A DNA stretch of 64,000 nucleotides from Geosiphon pyriformis (GCA_016748015.1 JAAOMT010000752.1:194976-258975); one strand, 5' to 3'; positions 33,912 to 46,578 are shown, counted from the first letter of the stretch. The notes: a model not told the origin generated them from the sequence alone. Numbers and translations: made by a program.

Positions 33912-35430
33912 AATGACAATCATTTCATAAAATTTTGTCGTTCTTCGTTTGAAACCACTTACACGAATTTCCAGCACTAGACGATACGATATTTTGAGAT
34001 AATGTAGTTAAAGATTCTTAGGGTCGGATATAATTCTCTAAAAAAAGAAAATCAGTAAAAACACCTATCCAGGCCTCATATTAAGCTTTTTTCTTATCTC
34101 TAAAAATCCTTTTTCCCAAAAATTCTATGAATATAATGGAAGGTTTCATGCTTGTCAAATCCTTCATCCACGGCAGATTGCAATACATTTTCATAATCTT
34201 TAGCTGTTAGGTTAGTTAGTTACATAACAATTGGTGCCATTGTTCGATAATACAAGATTGCATTGTCTTTACTAATTTCCCCAGCTCGACCTACGCGATC
34301 TTTATGAGAGAGTTTTGTTATTTTGTGTGTTATTTCAGTTAGTTTCTTGGTTGCTATTAAGAGATTTTCGCATTTTTCCGAGGCGAAATTGGAATCAATA
34401 CCAAGTGTTTCCAAATGCTTATAGAGTGCTATTTTAGAAAAAAAACTTATAAATTCTATATAGAAAGTGGAGATGTTTTTCAAAAAAAACCCAAAATTTT
34501 TCCAAAATATTAGCCAAGTCGGGTGGGGGATTCATCAATATTATTTCCGGTTGCTCAATTTCAATCCATCCCCCAATTTTGGTGACGCGAATTAGTTCAG
34601 GTATAACAATTGTTTCCCATTGTTCTAGAGTAAAACTTGAATTCATCTGAGCAGCACGAATATAATCAAGAATCTAAGAAATTAAGAAAATAGAAAACGA
34701 TATATTATTTAAATTGAAATAATTTTGCTTCATTCAATGAAATAATTTTAATAAATTTACCTTCAAAAGGCAAGCCATTAAGTACATTAGTTTGTATAAA
34801 GGATGTATTGGATGGTTTTATTTCTGATGGAAAAAGGGGAATATAATCGATTCCAATGAATTCACTTTCCGTATAGGTGGTTGCCATCTCAAGTACCCAT
34901 CCACTAGGCCCGCACCTGGTTACAAATTTATATAATCATATTGAATATTTTAAATCTTGGCTTTTAAAATTAGATAATATAAGGGTTCATATACCCAACA
35001 TCTAAAACACGAATACCCTGTTTTAACTCTCTTTCGATAGGTGGACCAAAAAGCCCTTGCTAAAGAAACCGAAATAAGAAGTGTTGTAATTGTTGCCTAT
35101 CACTTTCCTCATCGTCAGAGGGCAAATAATACACTGAATTATCGACATTATTGAATAGTCTCCTATCAATGAGTTTTAATGGTTGAAGGGTCTGAAGTTT
35201 TTTTATTTTTCGCTTTTCTCTGCGTTTCTTGTCAGCGGAATTGAAGTTTCCCATTAATTAATGAAGTCCTTCGTATGATTGGGGGGGGGGGAGGGTAATT
35301 TTGGTAGAAACTAAATGAGACACAATAAAGCTGAAATGCCAACGGAGTAAAATGCCACTAAATTTTACCAAGTGAACTTTTAATGTTAAATTAAAATCAA
35401 ATTTTTCTGTTGATGGAATAATTCACGACG
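33912..35430 (-). repeat. Inverted segmental duplication, copy 1
   Basis: About 1.5 kb matching 52230-53745 in the opposite orientation with a few percent differences. It covers the broken methyltransferase gene and both flanks; similarity fades at the A/T runs on either side. One difference is a run of 11 G at 35281-35291, against five in the other copy. Confidence 0.85.
34100..35254 (-). pseudogene. SAM-dependent methyltransferase, broken copy 1
   Basis: Paralogue of the intact gene at 36.8-38.0 kb. The N-terminal exon starts MGNFNSADKKRREKRKIKK. It contains a nonsense codon, TAG at 35060-35062, where the other duplicate has TGG (FLWQGLFGPP). Then come GIRVLDVG, intron, CGPSGWVLEMA (SAM-binding motif I), FIGIDYIPLFP, LPFEG, and after the next intron MNSSFTLEQWETIVIPELIR, VTKIGGWIEIEQPE, and finally RVGRAGEISKDNAILYYRT. 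An in-frame TAA after APIVM cuts off LTAKDYENVLQSAV to GKKDF. The third exon also appears out of phase with the second. The last two lesions are shared with copy 3 at 52.4-53.6 kb, so they predate the duplication. Confidence 0.78.
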
Positions 35431-36775
35431 GTACCCCAAATTTTTTTGCGCAACACTTAAGGTAATATTATGAAATCATGACGCAGTAGGACGGTCCTAA
35501 TTATTGGCAATATAATCATAAACTATATCTTGCTTTCATTAAATTAAACGAAAAATGTAGAGTGAATAATTTGTTCAACTGTCAAAAATATACTTTTTAT
35601 AGCAGATACACATCTTATCAAATCTAAAACTATAAAACTTGTGGTTGAGACTTTCAATAGTCTTAAGTAATCACAGATAGGCAAAATTCGACAGCAATTA
35701 TTCTTTTTTTAAAAAACAAATTCACATATAAAATTTCATTGGTTTATTTTACTAATCATAATCTTTTCTATTAAAACTAAAATATGATTTGTCGAATTCA
35801 AAAATTTGGATTTTTAATTTTTTTCATGATCAAAAAGAAAAAGATGATTAATACGTGTATCACCAATTAATATGATTAACGAAATATTATTTAATTTTGA
35901 TGATCTTAAGGTTAATAATTTGATTGTAATGAATTCAGTAATAATAATTAATTGTAATTTGAATAAAGTTTAAAAATTTCAGCCAAATTTGGTTTTAAAA
36001 TAAAAAAGCCTTTTCTTAAAGTTTCACTTTAAATTTTTTCAAATTTGAACCATTTAAACCAGAGTAGAAAGAATTTTTTTTAAGTAATCATTATTAGATT
36101 TATTAATAAAAATTATTTTTTCCTTTAATTCTTAAGATAAAACAAAAGCATTAAAGTTGATCATGCTTCGAAAAACTTAAAATTATATATCCATATCTGA
36201 TATATTAAGTTAAAATCAGAATTAATAAGCTCACAATTTTTATTACTTTTGAAATGTTTAATATATCCTGAAAAAATCAATCATCTTAATTATTCTTCAT
36301 CATAATATTTAAATTGTGATATTTTTAACTTTCTTTATGATCACAAATCACAATCCCGTTTCAAAAAAAAAGACTAACAATATGTGGGTATTATATTGTA
36401 AAGTTTTATTAAGGCTTTTGTGTACAATGACGTGTGTAAGTTGTAACTGGTGGACATCGAAATTATGAATGGGAACTCAAGTTTATCATTAAGAAAAGGT
36501 AGTATTTTATTTGACAAAAAAAGAGTTTCAGAATATTCGATACTGCGAGTGAACGAAAATAGTATCTATGAAAGTAATACCAATACAATCTTTTCCGATT
36601 CTGAGGCTGGACAAAAGTCTAGGAATTTTAAAATATAAGAACAAAATTTTCAAAATATTTTACATTAAGAAGTACAAAATAATTTAGAAAAAAATATGTT
36701 ATCTATGCATGAGATTTAAAAAGTACATGACCATTTTTATCGTGACAATAAATATAAAAAAAATCGGGAAAATCG
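35431..36775. other. AT-rich spacer
   Basis: No supported gene. A plus-strand frame of 62 codons at 36450-36638 (MDIEIMNGNSSLSLRKGS) has balanced composition but no recognisable domain and no clear continuation. Confidence 0.4.
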
Positions 36776-38040
36776 TTAATCAGAAACTTTCTGTGAAAAG
36801 ATACGATGCATATTATGGTATGACTCGCATTTTTCAAATGCACTAGAAAGGTTTCGCAAAGTATTTTCGTATTCGTCTTCTGATATTCGAGCTAATTTCG
36901 TAACCATCGGGGCGACAGTTCGGTAAAATAATATCGCGTTATCTTTGCTGATCTCACCAGCTCGTCCAATACGTTCTGTGAACGGGAGAATTTCTATCCG
37001 GTGATTAATGTCGTCAAAATTTCCTGTTGCCGCTAGTATGTGATCGAGATCTTGGGTTGCAATGTATGGATTGATACCTAAATTCTCGAGATTTTCGATC
37101 CCTATGAAATAAAGCATGAAAAGATTTCTTAATAAAGTTCATTGAATAGGAAAGTAGCACTTTTATATTTACAAGCATCCAGAATTGGTTCAAGTATTGG
37201 TGGTGGATTTGTCATGTTGTTATCAGTTTCTTCGATTTCAAGCCATCCACCAATTTTTGTAACACGAATGATTTCAGGCAAAACTTTTGTCTTCCATTGC
37301 TCCTCACTAAACGCCAAGTTCATGAGGCCGACGTGAATAAAGTCAAAATAGCCATCTAAAAGAAATCATTATGTGTTTCTTATGTTTTAGTAAAAATACA
37401 AGTTGCGTACATTTAAACAAATAAAGCTATATTATATTTAATTAGACAACATTTGTCTCAGTCAATTCACCTTTGAATGGCAATTTTTCTAAAGCATTTG
37501 ATAGCACAAACGTAACATTTGGGGGTTTAACTTCAGTCGGAAAAACAGGAACGACATCTACTCCGATAAATTGAGCTCGTTGATATTGCGATGCCATTTC
37601 CAGTATCCATGCACCTGGACCACAGCTTTTTAAAAAAAATAGAAAAAACATTTAGAATTGAAAAGACAGAAAGTTTTGACCATCTATCCCCAAAATCTAA
37701 GCCTCACCCAAGATCCAAGATACGGCCATTTGTTCTTAATTTGCGTTCAACAGGCGAGCAAAAATTGCCTTTCCATAGAAATCTCAATAAAAAGTGTTGT
37801 AACGACAATCTGTCTGATTCTTCTTCGTCGCTTGGCTGTTCAAAAAAAAATCAGCTTTGATAAAAGTTAAAGAGCAAAGCAATTAAAAATTTTAAAGTGA
37901 AAAATTACCAAAGGATAATTTGTATTTGGAACATTAATAAATCGACGCCCGTCAGCCCATCGAAACAGTGGCATTGGTTCAGAGTTATTTTTTCTGCGAC
38001 TTCTTCGTTTTAAAGCGTGAACTGAATTCACATGTCCCAT
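36776..38040 (-). CDS. Class I SAM-dependent methyltransferase
   Basis: Transfers a methyl group from S-adenosylmethionine to an unknown acceptor. Five exons (37909-38040, 37708-37835, 37471-37625, 37173-37355, 36776-37101) all join in phase, 307 aa. Motif I is ILDLGCGPGAWILEMA, rebuilt across intron 2; the acidic motif II is FIGVDVVPVFP. Further strands are VTFVLSNALEKLPF and YFDFIHVGLMN, and RVTKIGGWLEIEE is the motif before the last helices. The C-terminus carries ERIGRAGEISKDNAILFYRT, also conserved in the two broken copies. A Lys/Arg-rich N-terminal segment (LKRRSRRKN) may aid membrane or nucleic-acid association. This is the only intact member of a three-copy local family. Substrate cannot be inferred. 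Confidence 0.85.
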
Positions 38041-39359
38041 TATTTCAAAATTTTTCGTTTTTTGTGGTTTGGATAATGTTTAGGTAATTCGATTTCTTTA
38101 GAACTTTTGCTTTTTGTAGCAATCTTTGTGAATGTGACGGGATAGTTTATATATCTTGAAATTAATTTTATTTTTCACCTTTTTGATTTAGGGACAAAAA
38201 TATTTCAAAATAAAAAGTCTCAACGTCCAAAGTGAATTACTATTAATAAAGGATGCACACAATTAAAGTAGAAAAGGCTTTTCAAAATGAATACGACTTT
38301 TGTCCCGTCAGAAAAAACGTGCCAATTTATTTAAAACTTTCAGCCCAGTAATAATATTTTAATCATTTTCATTAAAACCAGTTACTGTTGATCTCTTAAA
38401 TGCTTTAATGTAGACAGAAGGGATGATTTATAAAAGGATGTTCAAAATATTTTATCAACAAAGTGCCAAGCTAAACCTGGGATTGGTCTTAACTTTCTTC
38501 CAAAGTGTCACCTCATATAAGAGATTGCAGAACTGATATCTCTGATCAATGATAATTGTGTGATTTTTACGGTGATGCAAAAGAAGGAATAAAAAAGTGA
38601 AAAGTTTGAAAATGGGAATTACAGATTGACCAGTACATGGAAATTTATGGTCGTGGAAAATCTTCGGAAGTTTGTTAGGTTTCTATTTTTATTTCGGGAA
38701 TATTTTTAACTTAATCAGTAATGTAGTGAAAAAATCATGAAACATCCGGATGTTTTCTTTCTCGAATTCTTATTGTATAAATTAAATCAAGGGTATGGTT
38801 TTTCGGATATAAGAAAAAATTTTGTTTGTTATTTACTAGATAAAAATTTAGCCGGATTAATTTTAGAGGTTTCATATGCTAATTCAGAAAAAATCTAAAA
38901 TCGCTTTAGGGTATATCCGAAAAAGGATTTCAATATGATGCTAATAAATGTACTCCATGTCTTTGTGAACCCCAATTGAAATTATTTATTTTCAAAATAT
39001 TGACAGCCTTTAATTTCTTTAACTGTTGTTAAACATTTTTGCTCATAATAAACTTGAAATTAAGTATTGTATAAAGTGTCAAAAAAATAAATTAAGAAAA
39101 TAAGAAAATATCAATTTTTTTTATTGGAATCTTGGTTTTAGCTAACAGTCGTATGTTGTATTTATTAAAAGACCATTCAAAGCTCTAAAATTATAGGGTA
39201 ATAAATACTCACTATATTAATCAAAACTTTGAAAGAATAAGGTTTAAAGAACTTTTTTTTCGCAGTCTTTGATTTTAGAGCAAAAAATGAAGTAACGTAG
39301 CTATGTGTAACCATATTATGAAGTATATCTAAATTCCTAAATTCTAATTTTTTAAGTTC
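38041..39359. other. Intergenic spacer
   Basis: No gene seen. Moderately AT-rich near the methyltransferase start, then very AT-rich. Confidence 0.45.
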
Positions 39360-39967
39360 TTAGCATTCTTTATATAAGATTTTTCGGTTTTCAATCAATG
39401 CAGCAGCCAAACCAGAGTCACGATTAAACACCTACACCAATAATAATGGTTAAATTTATAAATTCAACTTAACAAATTTAATTTTTAAAAAATTTAAAGA
39501 TCACAACAAACCTCATGATACTGAACAATATATTTTCCACTTTTCAAGCCTGTCGGAAACGTTTTAGTCACAACATGTCTTCCAGGCCTAATCCCAGTAT
39601 TCTCAGATTCAGTGGTATTAGTAAAGGAATATATCTCTTCCTTTTTATTGTTCAACAACAAGATTTCCAAGTCGTAACGAACCCGCATTGGAACATAATC
39701 TAGGAACTTATAATCAAGTTTAATATTGTTGGATTTTTTGCAATCATAGAGGGTTCCATTTTTGGGAGTAGTGATATTATAGAATACATGTCCAAAAATC
39801 GTAGGTGTTGAAGATGAAGCTGATGCGCTGGTTTTGCTTGGTTGAGGTTCATTCGTTGTGGTGGTTGGATCATCGGGATGTGGAAATGCGAGGGAGGACA
39901 ATGTTGAAATGGATAAGATGAGAATGAAAATAAATGAGAGAATGGACTCAAGCTTTTGGGATGCCAT
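39360..39967 (-). CDS. Small secreted protein, candidate effector
   Basis: Two exons, 39512-39967 and 39360-39431, in phase, 175 aa. A clear signal peptide (SILSFIFILILSISTLSSLA, residues 8-27) is followed by a Thr/Ser/Pro linker (DDPTTTTNEPQPSKTSASAS). The mature domain (about 58-150) contains three N-glycosylation sequons (NIT, NGT, NTT), a Cys in LYDCKK, and alternating hydrophobic strands ending in GIRPGRHVVTKTFPTGLKSG-KYIVQYHE, suggesting a beta-sandwich. The last exon adds a helical tail ending in Cys. No GPI signal, membrane segment or known catalytic motif. Size and secretion fit the effector-like class of AM fungi, but a cell-wall role is equally possible. Confidence 0.7.
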
Positions 39968-40869
39968 AGTTATTAGGCTTGCTCAAAATAGAAGTCAATG
40001 ACTTTTGTTGTGGATTTAGTTGTTTTTTGAGTTTTAATGTCCAAAATGAGATAATTGAATGCCAAATGAAATAGGATATTTCAGTAAATAAAAATCAGCG
40101 GCTACAACTCTCCTATTTAACAGAAAATTATCCTTTGAAATCTTTCTCTTTAGTTTCCTGCAACTTTGGTTAACAATAAGGAAAAAAATTCGCCTACTCA
40201 CAGTTGTATTGTTAAGGATATTTGTGTGACAAAACAAGGAAAAGCCTGGTCAATAGCTTCATTTCCTATTTTGATTTCAGCTAAGCTTATTTCCCAAATA
40301 CCATTAGTAAAATATTTAATTATTAAGCCTATAAAAACAGTCCCAATTATTACAAAATTCACCCATGTGGGTTGAATCAAGTGGTAAAATTATCATTATG
40401 AAGCTAGATATCCAATTTCAATTAAAAATTTATTTTTCTCAAAATTATATAATACGTTCAAAGGAAGCATTTACACCTGTACATATGGCTCCAATTAGCG
40501 GTGAATCTAATATATGGATCTTTAATATCGTTTATTGGTGACTTATTTTTCAAAGAGAATCCATAATAAGGGTTTGTAGATGGGGCTTGAGAATATCAAA
40601 AATATTTTCCAATACTTGAGGCGTTTTGAAAACTCATCAAGAGTGATAAGGAAGATCTTTGTGCTCTATCAATTTCCATACAGTTCTTGTTATATTGGTA
40701 TTCCAAAATGCTTGATCTATGAATTTGAATTTGGCAAAATTGACCCCACGTTGTTTGTATCTGTGACTCTGTGGCTTAAAAATATTCAGATAGCTTATTA
40801 CCTTCATTGAAGACATTCCTAGATCAGAAGAAATTCTCAGCTTTTCGAATAGTCTTACTTCTATCAAAT
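39968..40869. other. Intergenic region
   Basis: Several short overlapping frames on both strands at 40.03-40.87 kb, none with a recognisable domain. The minus frame at 40637-40867 could be an untranslated or relic tail behind the TLDc gene. Confidence 0.35.
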
Positions 40870-42405
40870 TTATTTCTCAATAATCTTGAAAACTTCAAAC
40901 TCGTCAGCAACAAAATCACCAGGATCTATGATTTCATGCTCATAAGAGTATTTGCGGCAGGAACCAGTTTTACAATTCTCATAGATAACCAAATCACCCT
41001 TTCCGAAATTAGGACCATAGCTTTCCAAATCAAATATAGCCGAGCTTGACATATTAAACAATACTCGACTCAATTTCGGTTTGTCAACCGCAACCGTTGT
41101 CTGATTATTGGAATTGTTTGGTACTTCGTCAATCGCAAATATGAAGCTTTCCTTGGTATCAGCATAATCAGCTCGATTGCACCATCCAATCGGATTATAA
41201 CCGCCAATAATTTTGCTACTTCCTTGGATCTTTATAATAACAACGGTAGGTCCTTGGTTTGAACATGTATTACGAAAAGCTCTTGGGGTGAAATTATCTC
41301 GTGTACCTCGGTAGAGCAATCTGAATTGATACAGAGGCTTATGATAAGTCGATGGCTTTCCAGAGCCTCCTTCAATCCAGTAAGACAACAAAGTAATGTG
41401 TTTCGATTGAATTATGTAAGAATCAACACGTGGCAATCTTGGGGCTAAAATAAAACATTCCTTGGGAAGTTGTGGCTTGTAATGTGATCGTACAAGATCT
41501 TCGTACAGTTTATTTGGGAGCAAGAGTTTGAAAGGTCGAACATGATCATAGAAATCTGCTAGGGTTATTTCAAAAAATCTTATCAGTGGTATAAAATCTT
41601 CCAAAGTGTCGTGCAACTTCGAGAAATCATCTTCATTCCATTGACTGCTCATGTTCTCAAGGTCTTGTGTTTGGGCAACTGCCCAACGAACCACATGTTT
41701 CCAAAGATCAACCTCTTCCATTTCCAGATCATTTCGTCGAAGCAATGCTAGCAGAATGTCTTTTTCTACATGTATATATTCATCCGAATCGAAAAAGGAT
41801 TGTGGATCACAGCAAATTGCGTCAATGCAATGGTCTTGGAAAGTTTTACACGCCTGTAACCTAAACACTTCGTGCATCACTCGTACAAAGTTTTTCGAAA
41901 GCCATTGCGATTCATTATTAATGAGATGATGTTGTGCATACTCCACTAATTCTTCTAGGATTAATTCGTCCGCGGCCACTAAAAGAGCCAGAATATCATT
42001 CGGATCTCGGTCCTCTAGTTCAATATCTCCGCTATATATATACCTATTATGATTATTTCAGAACATAAAAAAATAATTAAAGAAACCCGGAATGAAAATC
42101 TCATGCAACCACATAGGCTAAAGATAATGGGAAATTGATTACTTTAAAATGATTTCAAAAACTACAGGCGAGATATTCGGTTTTCTAAACAAAAAAATTC
42201 CACTCTCCTTGATGGCCCAATCATTTTTTAGTGCTGTTCGAAAATAGGGTGACCGAGCGCGTAATAAATTTGTATGAGCTTTGAAAACTTTGATATGATC
42301 ATGTTGACCAACATGAATTTCGACATTATAATCTTCGGCGTCCGTAAACATTTTTGACAAGTCGCGAGATAGGTTTGTGAGAAATGCATGATGCATAAAT
42401 GTCAT
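40870..42405 (-). CDS. BTB-BACK-TLDc domain protein
   Basis: Two exons, 42143-42405 and 40870-42043, in phase, 478 aa. The BTB domain (residues about 10-110) reads SKMFTDAEDYNVEIHVGQ, FKAHTNLLRARSPYFRTALK and, across the intron, IILKYIYSGDIEL; all are standard BTB strands and helices. A BACK domain follows (ILALLVAADELILEELVEYA, FHEV-type helices, LWKHVVRWAVAQ). The TLDc domain occupies about 300-478: LLSYWIEGG, FRLLYRGTRDNFTPRAFRNTC, TVVIIKIQGSSKIIGGYNPIG, FIFAIDE, then FGKGDLVIYENCKTGSCRKYSY and EFEVFKI. This architecture is greatly expanded in Rhizophagus-type genomes. BTB-BACK proteins typically bridge Cul3 ligases to substrates and TLDc is linked to oxidative-stress resistance and V-ATPase in animals; the role here is unknown. 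The ATG at 42396 is an alternative start. Confidence 0.88.
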
Positions 42406-43470
42406 TTTATTATAAGAGCAGTTAACAAAAAAAAGCACAATTACATAAAGCGGGTGAAATTTCTTGATTGGTTTTGTGTATAACGTTTCGCGTTATCAGT
42501 CAATCCCCTATTTATAGATTTCTTTGAATCATCAGCTTCATCAATGATGTTACATGAGAGAACGTAGATGGAAATGATTATAGGGGGCTGGGCGGATCTA
42601 ACTGGATTGGGTAACTCTGGAGCCGCGATTCTCCGAAGTTTATCTAATTTGCCGCTTAATTTTACAAATCTTTTCAATAGTGAATTTTTTATATGATACA
42701 TCCTAGAGATCTATAGAGGTTGCAATGTTTTTTTCACAGCAATAATAGGTCTGAAATCCATTGGACAAACTAAGTGCCTTGTTAAGGAAATAAAATTAGG
42801 AAACTCACTTTCAATAAAGCCTCTTGTTATATTGTAGACTTACGCAAGTAATTTTAGCTTTGTTCATGTGAATCAATGTTTTACAAGAGCCAAAATTTTC
42901 AGTAAAAAATAAATTTAAAGTTTGAGTGAGTTTTTTATCATGACTCAAAAACGATTTGGGTACGCATAAACTTCACATAAATATTTCAGATTTTATTTAA
43001 GATAAGTTCAAAAAAATTATTTTTTCCTAAAAATGATTATAATAAAAAGCTGAATGAAACAATGCTTTTAATAAGTTTTTTTCCCTTAAACTATCATGAA
43101 AATTAGCAATGATTCATTGATTAGAATGAATTAAAGTATATTTTAATGCTTCGATATTATAATTAACTTTGATATCATTTAACTCATTAAAATATTAACA
43201 AGGAAATCTTTGAAATCTCAGAATAAAATATTTTTTCCAACCTACATTCCCGATAGTTATTAGACCTCTAGGAAAATCCTTAGATGGCTAAACACTATTA
43301 TATTTGAAAGTGACATTTGCATTTCTTTATTATATTCGGAAGAGATAATGGAAAGGTCTCCTTTTCAAAAAATCCACATGCCTCAGCACTATTTAAGACA
43401 TATTCATTTCTTTCAAGTATTAAAAATTCAGAAGCTGGGCAAATTAATTTTTTTGTCAAGTGTATATAAA
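42406..43470. other. Intergenic spacer
   Basis: A minus frame at 42441-42701 directly upstream of the TLDc gene contains stops in the continuing frame and is not supported as an exon. The remainder is AT-rich without a gene. Confidence 0.4.
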
Positions 43471-44848
43471 TTAATAAATTTGAGAATTGGTTAAAGCTGT
43501 TATACCACTACTAGATTCTTCAAGTCGATTTATATTTTTTTCTATATCTCTACCACCACTTTGCTGATGATCATAAATTTTATAGCTTGCTAAAGTGGCA
43601 GGTGGTGGAAATATAATCCCCTTTTCATTAAAATATTGAGGATCAGATATAGACTGGGTATCTCGAAGCTGCATTTCTAGATCTTCACTTCCTTTTTCAA
43701 TTGGACCTCGACGGCCTTCTTGATCTTGATTACCTGTAGATACAGGTTCTTGGTGAACTTGCATTTCTTCCATTAATTTTTTGCGCCAAATTCCCCGCCC
43801 AATAGAATCACGTAATGAATGAATTCCTTTCTGTATAAAGTATGCTAAAAGTGCCACACCTAATACTGCGAAATAATACCAAAATATTATTGACCCCTGT
43901 TCCCAATTTAGGAAATAATATGGGAATACTCTGTTGCTGTTGAGTTGCAAAATTTTCAAGAGAATTCATTAATGTGTATAATAATAAGAAGAGATATATC
44001 AAAAGTCATTTATCAAATGCGTTACATTGCATAATTAATCCTCGCCAAAAGCAAATAAAGGACCAACTCAATAATGATGATGATCCAATGAGTATTTACA
44101 AATGGCATGCGATTGAAGAAAACCTCGGTCATCACCATGATAAGGTCAAAACCGTGTGTTGAAACATTTCGCCATATTTTAATAGGATCTCTCTGAATAT
44201 CGTAGGTTGATGCTTTTCCTGGTACCAATATACTCCAAAAAACAATTGGAACTAGAATACTGAAAAACGAAAATTCAAAAAATGAGAAAGAAATAAGTTC
44301 GAAATTTTCAAGCAGAATTTCGAAATATTTGTATTTTCATGAATATTTTACTGATTCACCAGGATCGTATCATACAAAAACCAGAATGCGATCGTGAACG
44401 CTCGTGGTTGATTTTTGAGCGTTTTTGGCTGCTTATTGATTACAAAACTCAACGAATGAACAAATGCTGTCTGAAAGGTAGAGATTTGCAAAAAGCATAG
44501 TCGTGAGTCTAACGAAAAAGGGTGAAAATTTACAACGGAAAAGTTTTTTGAGTGACAAAAAATGGTTATCATTATTCATACCCCAAAATAACCTGTCAGT
44601 CCAATAAAAGCAAGGTTTGTAAAATAGGTCAAGAACATATGCAGCTCCTTATTCCTTGCATCGATATATATTGAGCCAATCAGTACGATTAAGCAGTAAA
44701 TGAAAAATATGCCACGAATAAATAAGAGCAATTCTGGTCTTCTGGTAAACCATGATGTTACTACTCGTTCAGGGTGTGTTAATATCTTGTTAAATTTAAA
44801 GAATCCCACTACTTTCTTCATAATGAAATTATATTTCGATCTATCCAT
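43471..44848 (-). CDS. Multipass membrane protein, FAR-17a/AIG1-like
   Basis: Four exons (44582-44848, 44352-44470, 44026-44259, 43471-43936), in phase, 361 aa. About six membrane segments: LLLFIRGIFFIYCLIVLIGS, MFLTYFTNLAFIGLTGYF, AFTIAFWFLYDTIL, VPIVFWSILV, THWIIIIIELVLYLLLA and FWYYFAVLGVALLAYFI. The segment order, the conserved His in VSTHGFDLIMVM and the WEQGS-type loop before the last segment resemble FAR-17a/AIG1-like proteins (mammalian members hydrolyse fatty-acid esters of hydroxy fatty acids using a Thr and a His). The tail after the last segment (about 110 residues) is cytosolic, charged and probably disordered. The related Rolling-stone family is an alternative. Confidence 0.55.
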
Positions 44849-46578
44849 GCAACGAAAGGGATAATTCTCTTTGTGAAAAAATTTACAAATACCACTAAAA
44901 TTTCACAAGCTATTCCTCCTGGATCTTATAATTATAAGCAGAAAAGACACACGTTTGATGTCTGATTTGATTGCTTTGCTTTAATATGCGCAGAGCACTG
45001 ATGTGGAAAGATATCGTATTCGAATCAATCGTTATTCCGTTAGGGTAAAAACATTTATCAAGTTGAAATTAAAGATGGAAAATTTCTCAAATAATCCCAT
45101 CCACATGTGGCTATATTAATTTGTAATAAAATATTCAGCCTAACTTTCAAATATAGAAGTATTTTGAAATTTCTTTGACTGTGTGGGGATGATAGAAATT
45201 TCGAGGAAATCAATACAAAAAAGGGAATGTTTAGAGTCAGGAATATACAACTAATGAAAAATGATATTAGGTAGCTAAAAGTTATGTGTATACCTCAGAA
45301 ATTGATTCTAGAACCACAAACACTGAAAATGCTTTCATTTTTGCTATTCAAAAGTAGAGTACAGTGTGAGTGTAAATTAAAATAATTTAATATTAAGCAA
45401 CATACAAAAACAAAAGCTCAAACTTTATCAATTTAGCGAATAAATTTTGGCCATAGCTGTATTTTGTTTAAATGACTAAAAAGGAAAAGACCTTAATAAA
45501 GTTTAAATTTAATTCTTTTGAAAAACTTAAACTGATGAATAAATACACTTTGTGAGTTCATAAGTTTTTTCTTTTACTTTTTTTACCCATAAAAAAATTC
45601 TCCCTAGAAACAAATGCGAGTGTTTGGAAATAATGCTTTATATTTTGCAGATTTAGAAAAGATTAAATCAACCCTCAAAAAATTCGTTTATCATCTAAGT
45701 CCTAAAATTTTGCAGCATCATAAATTTTGAGCCAGCTGCAAATAATTCTGGGAAAAAACATTTGAAATTTCAAGAAATATAATATTGAGGTCAATAGGTC
45801 AAAACCTTATCACACAATTCCCTGAAATTGTTGAGTAACTACTTTAACGATATTAATCTCAAACAATGAAAGCTTTGTCGCTTTTCTATGTTCCAAATTT
45901 AGATCTGAAAACCATCCTAGCTGATATTTCTCAATAGGAATTCCAAACGATGAACATCAAATTGCAAATTTTATCAATCCTCGATTCTATATGAAATTAA
46001 AATTTCTTTTTCCTAAAAAAAGATATTTATCTTCCTTTCAAACCAAAAATTCTAAAGCCTATAGGTAATCTTTTACAAGCTCTTTTTAGGAAATATTAAC
46101 AAACCAAATAAAATAAATTTTAAATCCTTCACTTTACGGAGAAGATGAGATTTTTTATTGGTCACATGAGATATTTACGCACGAAAAATCTACGTGAGCA
46201 GCACAAGAATCTCCACTTCCCCCCCCTGCGAAAAGCAGCAGAACTTTACATGAAATTTCAGCGGATACTTAACCGAGACTTTTTGCAATTGTTTTACGAA
46301 AGGAATCCGTGTTTCCGAGTCTCTAATTTCCGTCGGGTTTCCCTATATCTTCCGAGATTTCTCATATAATTGAAAAATGAAAATAATTTACTGATTCTTC
46401 CAAAAAAATGCAATTATTTTGTGACTATATAAAAGTGGGAATATATAGGTATGCGAGTTACCTTATTTCCAAAACAAAGAAATTTCTAAATACATTTGAA
46501 AATGCTATTTGTGATTGGCCATCGAGAAATTCGTGAATTGATTTCAAGAAAATTCAAGGGTCAAGGATGTAAGTGTGT
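44849..46578. other. Intergenic spacer
   Basis: AT-rich; a 74-codon plus frame at 46145-46369 (basic, no domain) is not supported. No other feature seen. Confidence 0.4.

Noticed and set aside
41651-41929. Plus-strand frames antisense to the BTB-BACK-TLDc gene
   Set aside because: Shadow of a well-supported minus-strand gene, with no domain of its own.
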